From Variovorax sp. ZS18.2.2 (GTDB lineage: Bacteria > Pseudomonadota > Gammaproteobacteria > Burkholderiales > Burkholderiaceae_C): DNA of 64,000 nucleotides. The DNA lies in contig NZ_JANLNM010000002.1 in NCBI RefSeq assembly GCF_024701975.1, positions 434,001-498,000 of the forward strand, written 5' to 3'. Both the position numbers and the translations under genes were made by a program. This document shows positions 16,668 to 25,753 of the stretch, one piece after another. Numbering within the stretch: the stretch's first letter is position 1; each line of letters starts with the position of its first letter. The notes beneath the pieces were generated by a model. The model saw only the letters and a list, made by a program, of their open reading frames with translations, made no database searches and had not been told where the DNA came from.

Positions 16668-19403
16668 TCAGCGCCCGATGTTGCGCAGGTTGCCGATCAC
16701 GGCCGCCTGGTTGCCCGCGGCGCGGCCCTGCGCGGTGGCGAGCCGCGTGTCCGCCTGCGCCTTCGCAGCGGGGCTCTGGATCGTCGCCATGCTGCTCGTC
16801 ATCGATTGCGTCAGCTGCTTGCCGGCCGCGCTGCCCACGTCGACACCGGCCGTCACCATCTGCGCCGCCACGCCGCCCAGCGTCTCGGCCAGGTCGAGCT
16901 GCGCGCGGTCGAGGTCGCGCGCCACCTGCGTACGCACGTCGTTCGAGAGGCCGGGCTGCGTCAGCATGTCCTGCAGGCCCTTCACGCGCTCGCGCTGGTG
17001 CGCCATCTCGCCGGCCTGGTAGTCGAGGTACGAGTCGCCGGTGAGGTCCAGCACGCCGCGCGTCTTCGGGTCCACCGCGTTGCTCGGAACGAAGGCACCC
17101 TTCACCAGCCCTTCGATGCCGGCGCGCTGCAGGTCCAGGTCTTTCTGGAAGCCTTCGCGCTCGAAGGTGAAGCGGTCCTTCACCACCAGGTCGATGGGCC
17201 GCACCGCGCGGATGCCGTTGCCCGCCACCAGCGGCGGCCGGTAGGGAGGGCGGGTGAGCGGCGGGTCGTCGGTCTCGGGCGCCTCGGCCTCGGCGGCCGG
17301 ATAGGGCAGCGTGAAGTCGCCCACCACGCGGCCCTGGTCGTCGTACACCAGCACGAAGGTGCCGCCGCGCCACACGCCGCCCAGGTGGTCCAGGCCCGGG
17401 TGGTCCTGCACGAAGCGCGACAGCAAGAGCTTGTCGTCGGCCTTGTTGCCCTGGTCGAGGATCAGGTCGTCGAGCCAGTCGATCCAGTGCGGCTGGTTGG
17501 TGTTGAGGAGGCCATCGAAGGGCGAGACGAAATCCGTGCGCGACAGGTCGCTCAGGTTCGCCCGCGCCTCCCGCACCGACACCAGCGAGGCGGTGTAGCT
17601 CGTCTTGAAAGCCGGCCCCTGGTCGCTCGTCACCGCGGCGCGGTAGCCGCTGTAGCTGGCCTTGGCGAGCACGGGCGATGCGGCCTTGCTGGCGCTGCTG
17701 ACCGCTTCGCCGGCCAATCGGGCACTCGCGACCACCGAGGTGCCGCCGCTCGTGGTGGCGGGAATCAGCTGCGCCTTCACCGCCTCGGTCATGTCGGCGA
17801 GGTGGCGCTGGCCGAATTGCTCGCTCTCGTCGAGCCGGAAGGCCACGTCCTGCCGCACCAGGTAGTGCAGGCTGTGCAGCGGCGTGTAGCGGAACGGCGG
17901 GCGCACGCGCAGGCGGTCGCGGCTGGTGTGCACCAGCACCGCCTGCACCTGGAACGGCAGGTTGCGCTCGGCGACCTGCTGGCGCAGCTCGGCCGTCACC
18001 GTCTCGGCCGGGCGGCCCAGGTGGCCCTCGATGCGAAAGAAATCGTGGCCGCCGATGGCGAAGGCGAGTGGGTCGCGCGCACGCGCCGTGCTGGCCCAGG
18101 CCGTGGCGCGGTAGCCGAGGTTCTGGCCCTCGTGGTGGCGCGAGGAGAGGCGAAAGTTCCACGCGGCATGGATCGGCGTGGTCTCCAGCACGCGGTAGTA
18201 CCAGGGGATGGCGCGTGCTTCGAGCGGGTGCACGTCCGACAGGCTGGGCGTGACGCGCACCGTGGTGTCGGTCGGCATCTGGAAGCTCGCGATCAGCGCA
18301 TCGAACTTCCATGCATGGAAGCGCGCATGCGCCGAGCGCTCGCGTGCCGTGGCGTCCAGCGGCGACGGGTAGAGGCCCGTGCGCTGCTCGCGCGGTGCGG
18401 CCGTGGCGCCGAGCAGCAGATGCTTCGGAAAGGCCGCCACGTTCGGCAGCGGCACCGCATCGTCGGCGAGCAGCGCTTCGCGCAGCGCGTTCCACTGTTC
18501 GATGAGGTCCTTGACGAAGCCATAGCAGTTCTGCAACCCGCTCGTCGCGTTGGCGAACTGCGTGGACAGCGAGGCCAGTGTGCCGAGCCAGCGCGCGGTC
18601 GGGTCGGCGCCGAACATGTCGGCCAGCACCTCGGGGCAGTTGGCGTTCAGCGTCGGCAGGGCGCGTTGCAGGTCTTCGAGCGACGAGCGTGCGCTGTCGC
18701 GAAAGCGCGTGGCCAGCAGCGCGGTGTTGACGATGTTGCTGCCGAGCACCGGCCGGCGCATCGCGACCGATGGCAGCGCCTGCGCGGCCTCGCTCGCGGG
18801 GCGCAGCGGCAGGCGGTCGAGCAGCGTCTGCGCATCGCTGCGGCGGATCAGCAGCAGGCGCACCCGGTGCAGCGCATCGCGCCCGAGGTTGTCGCAGTCG
18901 GTGCCGCTGCACATGTCGGGGTCGTTGACCACGCTCTCCATCAGCATCAGCACCGCACGGTCGGTGAGCGGGCCGGGCAGCGCCGCGAGCGGTTGCGCGA
19001 GCACGTCGCTCTCGCCCACGGGCACCAGTTCCTGCAGCACGATCATGTCGGTGGGCGAGCCGTCCGCCGCGGTGCCGCGGTAGAACGGCCGGTACACCGG
19101 CGCGGTGGTGTCGTAGGGGCGGAAGCGGTCGTACAGCGTGTCGGCCGCGAGCGTCATCAGGTCGCCGTCGGTGCTGACGCCGAAGCCGCGCGTCACGCGC
19201 ACGCCGGTGCCTTCGCGCGATACGTGCAGCCCCGTCACCAGCCCGACGCCCGAGAGCGCCACGCGCGAGAGTCGCACCTGGTCGCCCCAGAAGTCGGACA
19301 CGCTGTTGAGCTGCCCGTGCGTGAGCACCTGGTCGGGCTCGAAGACGGTGTAGTGGTCGGCCAGCGTCTCGAGGCTGCTGAGCACTTGCAGTGGATCGGC
19401 CAT
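16668..19403 (-). CDS. large eCIS-associated protein of unknown function (conserved eCIS family)
   Basis: 911 residues from the ATG at 19403, preceded by AAGGAGT. The N-terminal part (residues about 20-95) has FEPDQVLTHGQLN, then DQVRLSRVALSGVGLVTGL and a TRGFGVSTDGDLM segment. I recognise this pattern from large proteins encoded beside baseplate genes in eCIS loci. The middle is mixed; the C-terminal 150 residues are helical and Ala/Gln-rich with coiled-coil character. There is no signal peptide. It takes the place where Afp13-like fibre or accessory baseplate genes stand, between the Afp12-like gene and the tape measure. A receptor-binding or baseplate-periphery role is inference. Confidence 0.7.
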   Translation of the reverse strand: MADPLQVLSSLETLADHYTVFEPDQVLTHGQLNSVSDFWGDQVRLSRVALSGVGLVTGLHVSREGTGVRVTRGFGVSTDGDLMTLAADTLYDRFRPYDTTAPVYRPFYRGTAADGSPTDMIVLQELVPVGESDVLAQPLAALPGPLTDRAVLMLMESVVNDPDMCSGTDCDNLGRDALHRVRLLLIRRSDAQTLLDRLPLRPASEAAQALPSVAMRRPVLGSNIVNTALLATRFRDSARSSLEDLQRALPTLNANCPEVLADMFGADPTARWLGTLASLSTQFANATSGLQNCYGFVKDLIEQWNALREALLADDAVPLPNVAAFPKHLLLGATAAPREQRTGLYPSPLDATARERSAHARFHAWKFDALIASFQMPTDTTVRVTPSLSDVHPLEARAIPWYYRVLETTPIHAAWNFRLSSRHHEGQNLGYRATAWASTARARDPLAFAIGGHDFFRIEGHLGRPAETVTAELRQQVAERNLPFQVQAVLVHTSRDRLRVRPPFRYTPLHSLHYLVRQDVAFRLDESEQFGQRHLADMTEAVKAQLIPATTSGGTSVVASARLAGEAVSSASKAASPVLAKASYSGYRAAVTSDQGPAFKTSYTASLVSVREARANLSDLSRTDFVSPFDGLLNTNQPHWIDWLDDLILDQGNKADDKLLLSRFVQDHPGLDHLGGVWRGGTFVLVYDDQGRVVGDFTLPYPAAEAEAPETDDPPLTRPPYRPPLVAGNGIRAVRPIDLVVKDRFTFEREGFQKDLDLQRAGIEGLVKGAFVPSNAVDPKTRGVLDLTGDSYLDYQAGEMAHQRERVKGLQDMLTQPGLSNDVRTQVARDLDRAQLDLAETLGGVAAQMVTAGVDVGSAAGKQLTQSMTSSMATIQSPAAKAQADTRLATAQGRAAGNQAAVIGNLRNIGR

Positions 19404-19426
19404 GGTGGTGACTCCTTGTGTTCTCT

Positions 19427-22156
19427 TCAGTTGCCGCCCGACGGCTGGGTGCCGAGCGAGGTTCGGCCCAGGATGAAGGGCGGCTTGGTCTCGTCGCTCG
19501 TGCAGTCGAAGAGCGCACGGCTCGGGTAGATGTTCTTGGCGCGTTGCAGAACGTCGATGAGCGCATCGAGTCGCGCCTGACGGGTGGCCTCGGTGGTGCT
19601 GCCGAAGCCGGCATGCACCATCAGCCAGTTGCGCCACGCGCCCTCGAACTCAGCCATGTCGTTGCTGCCCACCCAGCACACCGTCGGCAGGATGTGCGCC
19701 GGCATCTCGGCGCGGATCACCTCTTCGGCGAAGCGGCGGAAGCCCTCGTCCTGGAAGCGCCCGGCATAGGCGGGCAACAGCACATGCACACGGTACGAAT
19801 ACGGATCGAGGTCGCCGCAGTCGTCGCAGCCCGCGTCGGTGCAGATGTCGAACATCCGGTCGGTCGCGGCGCGCGGGCGAAGCAGGATGTGCTCGACGAG
19901 GTACATGCCCTCGCCGCCGTAGCGGCCCGCGAGGTAGGTGATGAGGTCGGCGATGGCGGTCTCCATCGCCGTAGCGCTCTCGAAGTACTGGATGCGGCGC
20001 GCGATCACTTCGCTCGCCGCATCGACGATGTTGAAGTAGGGCTTGGGCTCGGCACCCGCGGTCATCAGCCGCTGGTAGCCGGCGGGCAGCTGGGCGCGCT
20101 CGATCGCGAGGATCATCGCGGCGCGCGCGGCCTCGGGCGTCGGGTAGCGCGTGCTCGACGAGAGCAGGATCGCATTCGTCACCGCGTGCCGCACGCGAAA
20201 GCGGAACTCGTTGACGCTGTCGGGCACCGCGTCGATCTCGTTGTAGGTGTCGTAGCTCTGCAGGCCGAGATTGCGGCGCGTGAAGTCGGCAATGCCGAGC
20301 AGGCGCGCCACGCGGCGCTCCAGGCCCGAGACGTTGGGCGTGTTCCACACCTCGGCTGCAGTCGCGGGGCGTTGCGCGAAGGCGCCTGCGCGGTCGCGCG
20401 AGAGCGCGGCCACCTCCTGCAGGAAGCGGCAGCGGTCGCCGATCAGGCGGTCGCTGTCGTAGCCGAAGGCCGAGGCCATGGCGCCGGCGTAGTCGGCGAA
20501 GTCTTCGGCCACGCGCGACAGCAGGTGGTCGAGCAGCCGCTGCTGGCGTGCCGCCGCTTCGGCGCCGGATTCGATGGCGTCCGCCAGCATGCGCGGCGTT
20601 GCACCAGCGGGGTAGAGCAGTGCGTCGTCGGCGATGCTCGTCACGATCTGCGCCGAGAGCGTGTGGCGGTTGTTGCCTGCGCCGCTGAAGCGTTGCGCCA
20701 CGTCCTGCAGATCGGACGGCGCCACCGAGAGCTGGCGGCGCGCGCCCGCGAGCATCGACAGCTGCCCGGCCATCGCATGGTCGAAGAACAGCAGCCAGCC
20801 CTGGAGTTGCAGCGCCTGCACGCGCCGCTCGGCGGTGGCACGAAGGCCCAGGCCCTGCGGGCCGATGCCGTAGACGGCGGGAAAGTCCTGCTGGAAAGAG
20901 GTCCACGCGTCGAGCACGCGGGCGCGGCCCGATGCGGGCAGCGGCACGTCGGTGCCGGCCTGCTGCTCGACGCGCACGCGCGCCGCCTCGCGCAGTTCGG
21001 CAAGGCGCGCGGCCACCGACGCGGGCATGTCGGCGATGTTCCAGCCCTGCACCGGCAGCCCGCGCTTGGCGAAGACCAGCCGCCCCTGGTTGAGCGACAG
21101 CCGCGGCAGCCGGCCCGCGCGCACCGGGATGCGCCAGGCGTTGGCGAGCGGCGCGGGGTCGCCCTGCACGTCGGTGGGGTCGGCGTCGGGTGCGTCCTCG
21201 TCGTTCTCGTCGGTGCGCACGAGCGGGTTCAGCAGCATGTTGCGCACCGAGCGGATGCCGGGCACGTCCATCGCCACGCCGATCAGGTCCGACAGGCGCA
21301 GCTCCGCGGGCAGGGCGGTGGCCAGCAGTTCGGTGTCGTCGATGAAGCCGTGTTCGAGCAACGGGCCATCGAGGATCTCGGGCAGCGTCAGGCCGCGCGC
21401 GAGCAGCGTGGCGAGGTCGTGGTTGAGCACCGGTGGCGCGATGGCCTGGCCGATGTCGAACAGCAGGCGGGCCGCAGCCTCGACGGGGTCGGCATCGCCT
21501 TCGAGGTCGATCTCGGCGCAGAGCGCGAAGTATTCGGCGCGCACGGGGCGCACGTCGATGAAGTCTTCGCAGAGGTTGCGCGATTGCTCCAGCGTGCTGC
21601 GCACCGCATCGAGCACGGCGGCGCGCTCGACCTGCGTGTTGACCGAGTCCATGAACTCGATGCGCACACGATAGAGCCCCGCAAGCGGCACGGGCTCGAA
21701 GGCCGGATGCGCGGGCGGCGTGGTGCGCAGTTCCCGGCGGCGCAGGTCCGCGTAGAGCAGTGAATCCGTCACAGGCTCGATCCACGCGTTCTTCACATCG
21801 GGCAGGTCGATCAGCAGCTTGCGCCAGTCGAGCTCGGTAAGTGCGCGGTTCGGCAATACGGTGCGCGGCTGGTGCAGGCGCGCCATCGTCTGCGCATTGC
21901 TTTCGCCCGGTGCGGTCAGCAAGTCTTCGATGGGCAGCGAGTGACGGTACGACAGCTCGGTGAGCGCGTAGCAGGCCACCTCCAGCATCGTGATGCCGGG
22001 GTCGTGCGTGTTGTGGTCGGTCCAGAGGCCCCGCGACAGGCGACGCACGGTAGCAAGCCCTTCGTCGAACAGCGCGCGCGGGTCGAAGGCCGCGTCGGCC
22101 TCGGGCGCTGTGGAGATCGGCGGCAGCGCGGTGATGGTGTCGGGGGTGTCGAACAT
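19427..22156 (-). CDS. eCIS baseplate wedge protein (Afp12-like)
   Basis: 909 residues. It opens with a disordered tail, then FDEGLATVRRL followed by the strongly conserved TDHNTHDPGITMLEVACYAL block (about residues 47-66). That block marks the large baseplate proteins downstream of the J-like protein in eCIS operons. The remainder is long and mixed alpha/beta with no catalytic motif. It ends with a Cys-containing strand region (CTDAGCDDCGDLDPY) that might bind metal. The gene sits 3 bases after the J-like baseplate gene stop, so translation is coupled. It is expected to link the spike hub to the sheath. Confidence 0.82.
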   Translation of the reverse strand: MFDTPDTITALPPISTAPEADAAFDPRALFDEGLATVRRLSRGLWTDHNTHDPGITMLEVACYALTELSYRHSLPIEDLLTAPGESNAQTMARLHQPRTVLPNRALTELDWRKLLIDLPDVKNAWIEPVTDSLLYADLRRRELRTTPPAHPAFEPVPLAGLYRVRIEFMDSVNTQVERAAVLDAVRSTLEQSRNLCEDFIDVRPVRAEYFALCAEIDLEGDADPVEAAARLLFDIGQAIAPPVLNHDLATLLARGLTLPEILDGPLLEHGFIDDTELLATALPAELRLSDLIGVAMDVPGIRSVRNMLLNPLVRTDENDEDAPDADPTDVQGDPAPLANAWRIPVRAGRLPRLSLNQGRLVFAKRGLPVQGWNIADMPASVAARLAELREAARVRVEQQAGTDVPLPASGRARVLDAWTSFQQDFPAVYGIGPQGLGLRATAERRVQALQLQGWLLFFDHAMAGQLSMLAGARRQLSVAPSDLQDVAQRFSGAGNNRHTLSAQIVTSIADDALLYPAGATPRMLADAIESGAEAAARQQRLLDHLLSRVAEDFADYAGAMASAFGYDSDRLIGDRCRFLQEVAALSRDRAGAFAQRPATAAEVWNTPNVSGLERRVARLLGIADFTRRNLGLQSYDTYNEIDAVPDSVNEFRFRVRHAVTNAILLSSSTRYPTPEAARAAMILAIERAQLPAGYQRLMTAGAEPKPYFNIVDAASEVIARRIQYFESATAMETAIADLITYLAGRYGGEGMYLVEHILLRPRAATDRMFDICTDAGCDDCGDLDPYSYRVHVLLPAYAGRFQDEGFRRFAEEVIRAEMPAHILPTVCWVGSNDMAEFEGAWRNWLMVHAGFGSTTEATRQARLDALIDVLQRAKNIYPSRALFDCTSDETKPPFILGRTSLGTQPSGGN

Positions 22157-22159
22157 TGT

Positions 22160-25100
22160 TCAAAGCTCCACGATGCGGTGGGTGGGCGCGGAGACCAGGA
22201 TCGCGTCGGGCGTGTCCGGCACGATCTCGTCGCGGTCGCGCGTGTCGCCTTCGAGCGTCAGGCGGAAGTCGGTGACGAAGTCCACCCATGGCAGCGCCTC
22301 GACGAAATCCAGCAGCTCCGAGCGCACCACGCGGCCGCCGAAGCCCAGCTCGGTCGCGCTGTCGAACGCCCACGGCGACAGTGCCTGCACGATGGCCTTG
22401 TCGATTTGCGGCCCGTAGAAATTGAAACCGAAGCCCGGCCGCAACCGCACCTTGAAGTCCAGCTGCACCGGCCGGTAGCCGGGGTTGCGCACATGCACCC
22501 GCGTCTGTGGTCCGCAGCGTGCGGCAAGGTGCTCGTGAATGCGCGCGAGCGTGTCGAGGTCGACGCGCGGCTGCAGCACGTTGCCGGTCGTCCGGTTGCG
22601 CAGGTCGGGCACCACCACCATCGTCAGGTGCCCGGCCGCAAGCCACGAACTCTCGCTCGCATGCGGAATGCACTTGGCGCGGTGCACCGAGGGAAAGGCC
22701 TGCAGCACCAGCCGCTCGCAATCCCAGCGGTTCACGGCGCGGTTGCGGTGGCGCAGCCGCTCGGCGGCGCGGCGCGAGAGCGAGGCGTCGTCTTCCTGCA
22801 GCGCACCGCCGAACGAAGCGTAGGGCTGGGCGATGGATTTCACCGCGGCCAGCGGCGTGCGCGCCTTCGCGATGCTGCCGGGCGGGAGTGCGCGTGCGAG
22901 GCGCGCAGGGTCGTTGCCCTGGTCGGCGAACACCACCTCGACCGCATTGGCATGCACGCCGACGATGTCGCAGGCCGCCTGCGGCGCGCCCGCCGTGGTG
23001 GCACGCAGCCACACCGGGCCGGCGGGCAGGCGGGTGTTGGCGGTGGTGGTCTCGCGCGGCAGCACCAAGCCGACGAGGCCACTGGCGCGCAGGCCCCGCG
23101 TGTCGTCCTGCACCAGCTCGCCGGTGCCCAGCGTGCGCCAGGCGTTGTCAGCGAGCACCGACCATTGCACCCCTGCTGCTTCGGCCAACGGATCGGCCGT
23201 GCCTTCGGCGACCTGGATCAACAGGCTCTGCGAATCGCCGGCCTGCGCGCCGTCGAGCGCGATCAGGAACTCGGCCGACGCCGCATGCGCCGGCAGCAGC
23301 CCAATGCCGCCCTGCGGCGCCCACGGCCGGCGCGCGTTGAGCCAGGCGTGCTCGCGCGCGAGGCCCAGCGCATCGATCTGGAAGAACTGCACGTCGGTGT
23401 CGGTGAACGCGGCCTGCGACGGATCGGCCAGTCGGCTCTCGTCGCTCTCGGCCGTGTAGTCGAGCGTGATCTCCTGCACCTTCGGCGTGTAGGGTGGGTT
23501 CAACACCTTGGGCGGCACGGCGGTCGCAGCGGCCGTGGCGTCGCGCATGAAGTCGCGGCGCAGCAGGTCATCGATCAGCGAGACGGTGACGAAGCCCGCG
23601 CGCGGTGCGGTGGGCGCGGCGGCGGCCAGCGCCGAGTTTGAAAGGCTGCCGAAGAGGCCGGGGATGAGCGTGATGCCGGTGGTACCGGTGATGTTGGCGA
23701 TCGCGCCGATGCCGGTGAACCCGGCGATTGGGCCCGACATGAGCGACATCGACCGCGCGACCGGCTGCGCGAGCTGCATCGACACCGCCGCATGCGCCGC
23801 CATCGCGCTGCCGCCCTGGAGCAGCGACTGCATCTGCATCGCCGGTGCATAGGCCTGGATGCCGCTCGCCGCGCCGGCGATCACGTTCAGCGTGGTGGGC
23901 GCCGGGGCGCGCGCGATCAGCGTCACGTTGGCGGCCTGGTGCTCGGTGCCCGATGCGTCGCGCCAGCTGGTGGCGGCGCTCACGCCATTGCTCATGGTGC
24001 CGCGCCGCCCATAGCCTTCGTACCAGTCGTACAGATCGGCCGGCGCGCCTTGCCAGGCGAGATGGATCTTCAGCGAGGTGACCGGCTTGGCCAGCGCCTC
24101 GGCGCACCCCACATGAAAGCGAGAGCCGACCGTGGGTTGCGCGCCGAAGGGCAGGAAGGCCTTCTTCGGGTCGAGTGGCGCGTCGTCGTTCTCCAGCGTG
24201 AGGGCGCGCATGTCCTTGGCGTTCACCGTCACCTTCGCGCTGCGCACGGCCACCTCGTCGAGCGCGCCGTAGGCGAGTTCGGCGCCCGGCTTCAGCAGGC
24301 ACTGGATGACGGGCAGCGCGGCAGGAAATGCGTGCAGATGAATCGCAGGGTTGTGGTCGACCACCGCCGGCTGCGCGGGGCCGACTGCCACTTCGAGCGT
24401 GAGCAGGTCGCCGCTCAGGCTGCCGCTCATCGGCAGCGGGCCGATCCAGCCGACCGGGCCCGTGAGGTGGGCGTCGAAAGCGGCGGCGAGCGTCGCAGCA
24501 TTCACGCCCGCAGGGAGGCCCGAGAGCCGCAGCTTGAGCCGCACCGTGCGCGCGCCCTCGGCCAGCCGCAACAGCGGCGAGGCGACGGCGAAGCCCACCG
24601 GCGCGGCGGGCAGTCCCGCACGGCCAAAGGGCGGCCAGTGCGGCGCGGCGGGAGACAGCGGCGTGCCGAGCCCATCGGCCGAATTGGCCACGGGCGCGAA
24701 CAACAGCCGTTGCCCATTGCGCACGATGCTCGCGAGCCGCGCCACCCGCGCGCGGCCTACCACGGTGGGATGTACCGGTGCAAACAACTGCTCGACCTTG
24801 GTCGCATCCTTGCCTGCCGAGAACAGCTGCGGCGCCGCGATCTCCACCGGTGCCGCGCCCTTCTTGAGTTCGAAGACGAGGTGCGCCCGGTCCGGCTGCG
24901 GCCCCCGGGGTGCGAAACCCAGCACGCGCTGCATCTGGTAGTTCAGGTGCTGCGCGGTGAAGTCGTTCAGCCGCGCCTGCGGCCGGGCCAGCAACTGGAG
25001 GAACGCGATCAGCAGGCCGTGGTGCGGCGGCTGCTTGCCATCGGTGCTCTGCACCAGCGCTTCGAGCGTGGCGATGTCGCCGGAGGGAAGGTAGGGCTGC

Positions 25101-25300
25101 CAATTGCCCGGCGTCGCCGACACCGGCCACTGCTCGTGATGCTGGACCAGCCCCGCCAACGCATGCAGCGATTGCAGCAATTGCGCCGTGCTGCGGTCGT
25201 CGATGGGCGTGGACGCGGGCGCGAGGCGTGGGTCGTCGCGCTCGGCCTGCGCCGTGCCGGGCGCGGCGGCAAAGGCGTCGAGGAGGTCTTGTGCGGCCAT
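22160..25300 (-). CDS. eCIS baseplate J-like protein (Afp11-like)
   Basis: 1046 residues from the ATG at 25300, which has GAGGAG just upstream. The N-terminal third contains ARLNDFTAQHLNYQMQRVLG, a typical opening of eCIS J-like proteins. The C-terminal 300 residues match the baseplate J/gp6 pattern: NRWDCERLVLQAFPSVHRAK, a region of strands around residues 920-960, then RVVRSELLDFVEALPWVDFV. It builds the inner wedge of the baseplate. Ala/Gly-rich hydrophobic segments in the middle (about 500-570) are unusual and could be an insertion. It begins 1 base from the gp25-like gene's stop codon. Confidence 0.88.
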   Translation of the reverse strand: MAAQDLLDAFAAAPGTAQAERDDPRLAPASTPIDDRSTAQLLQSLHALAGLVQHHEQWPVSATPGNWQPYLPSGDIATLEALVQSTDGKQPPHHGLLIAFLQLLARPQARLNDFTAQHLNYQMQRVLGFAPRGPQPDRAHLVFELKKGAAPVEIAAPQLFSAGKDATKVEQLFAPVHPTVVGRARVARLASIVRNGQRLLFAPVANSADGLGTPLSPAAPHWPPFGRAGLPAAPVGFAVASPLLRLAEGARTVRLKLRLSGLPAGVNAATLAAAFDAHLTGPVGWIGPLPMSGSLSGDLLTLEVAVGPAQPAVVDHNPAIHLHAFPAALPVIQCLLKPGAELAYGALDEVAVRSAKVTVNAKDMRALTLENDDAPLDPKKAFLPFGAQPTVGSRFHVGCAEALAKPVTSLKIHLAWQGAPADLYDWYEGYGRRGTMSNGVSAATSWRDASGTEHQAANVTLIARAPAPTTLNVIAGAASGIQAYAPAMQMQSLLQGGSAMAAHAAVSMQLAQPVARSMSLMSGPIAGFTGIGAIANITGTTGITLIPGLFGSLSNSALAAAAPTAPRAGFVTVSLIDDLLRRDFMRDATAAATAVPPKVLNPPYTPKVQEITLDYTAESDESRLADPSQAAFTDTDVQFFQIDALGLAREHAWLNARRPWAPQGGIGLLPAHAASAEFLIALDGAQAGDSQSLLIQVAEGTADPLAEAAGVQWSVLADNAWRTLGTGELVQDDTRGLRASGLVGLVLPRETTTANTRLPAGPVWLRATTAGAPQAACDIVGVHANAVEVVFADQGNDPARLARALPPGSIAKARTPLAAVKSIAQPYASFGGALQEDDASLSRRAAERLRHRNRAVNRWDCERLVLQAFPSVHRAKCIPHASESSWLAAGHLTMVVVPDLRNRTTGNVLQPRVDLDTLARIHEHLAARCGPQTRVHVRNPGYRPVQLDFKVRLRPGFGFNFYGPQIDKAIVQALSPWAFDSATELGFGGRVVRSELLDFVEALPWVDFVTDFRLTLEGDTRDRDEIVPDTPDAILVSAPTHRIVEL

Positions 25301-25301
25301 C

Positions 25302-25742
25302 TCAGCTCCTCGCCGGCAGCGTGGGCACCACGCGTTCACGCAACTCGTTCGCATCGCCCAGGTAGTAGGGGAACACGAGGTTGAAGCGGGTGTTGGTGCT
25401 GCGCACCGTGTAGTCGAGCCGGATCTGCAGCACCCCCTCGAACGCGCGCGAATCGTCCACTGCCAGCGCGAGCACCCGGATGCGCGGCTCGTGGATCAGG
25501 AGCGTGGTCGTGATGCGGTCTTCGAGCAGCGTGCGCAGCGTGGTGCCCAGCGGCTCGAAGAGCAGCGGCGCCATGTCCAGCCCGAATTTGGCGTTCAGCA
25601 CGCGTTCGCCCGGCGCCGTGCCGAACAGGATGCTCAGGCTCTCCTGGATGTCCACCTCGTCCTCGACCATGCGCACCTGGCCGTTCGAGAACGAGGGCGG
25701 AAAGCCGAAGCCGCGACCTAGGAAGAGCGGGGTGTCGTCCAT
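25302..25742 (-). CDS. GPW/gp25-family baseplate protein (Afp9-like)
   Basis: 146 residues. The family signature is clear: MVEDEVDIQESLSILFGTAPGER near the N-terminus, then LEDRITTTLLIHEPRIRVL in the middle and strand-rich VLQIRLDYTVRSTNTRFNLVFP. Proteins of this family have a lysozyme-like ancestry and act as baseplate wedge components in T4, T6SS (TssE) and eCIS. The length is normal. It sits between the spike gene and the J-like gene, the standard eCIS order. Confidence 0.93.
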   Translation of the reverse strand: MDDTPLFLGRGFGFPPSFSNGQVRMVEDEVDIQESLSILFGTAPGERVLNAKFGLDMAPLLFEPLGTTLRTLLEDRITTTLLIHEPRIRVLALAVDDSRAFEGVLQIRLDYTVRSTNTRFNLVFPYYLGDANELRERVVPTLPARS

Positions 25743-25753
25743 GGCCTTGTCCC

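Noticed and set aside
10851-19529. Very long open frames on the strand opposite the eCIS genes (10851-13892 and 15681-19529)
   Set aside because: GC-rich shadow frames: they lie fully antisense to recognisable genes and their products are Arg/His/Gly-rich with no family pattern.
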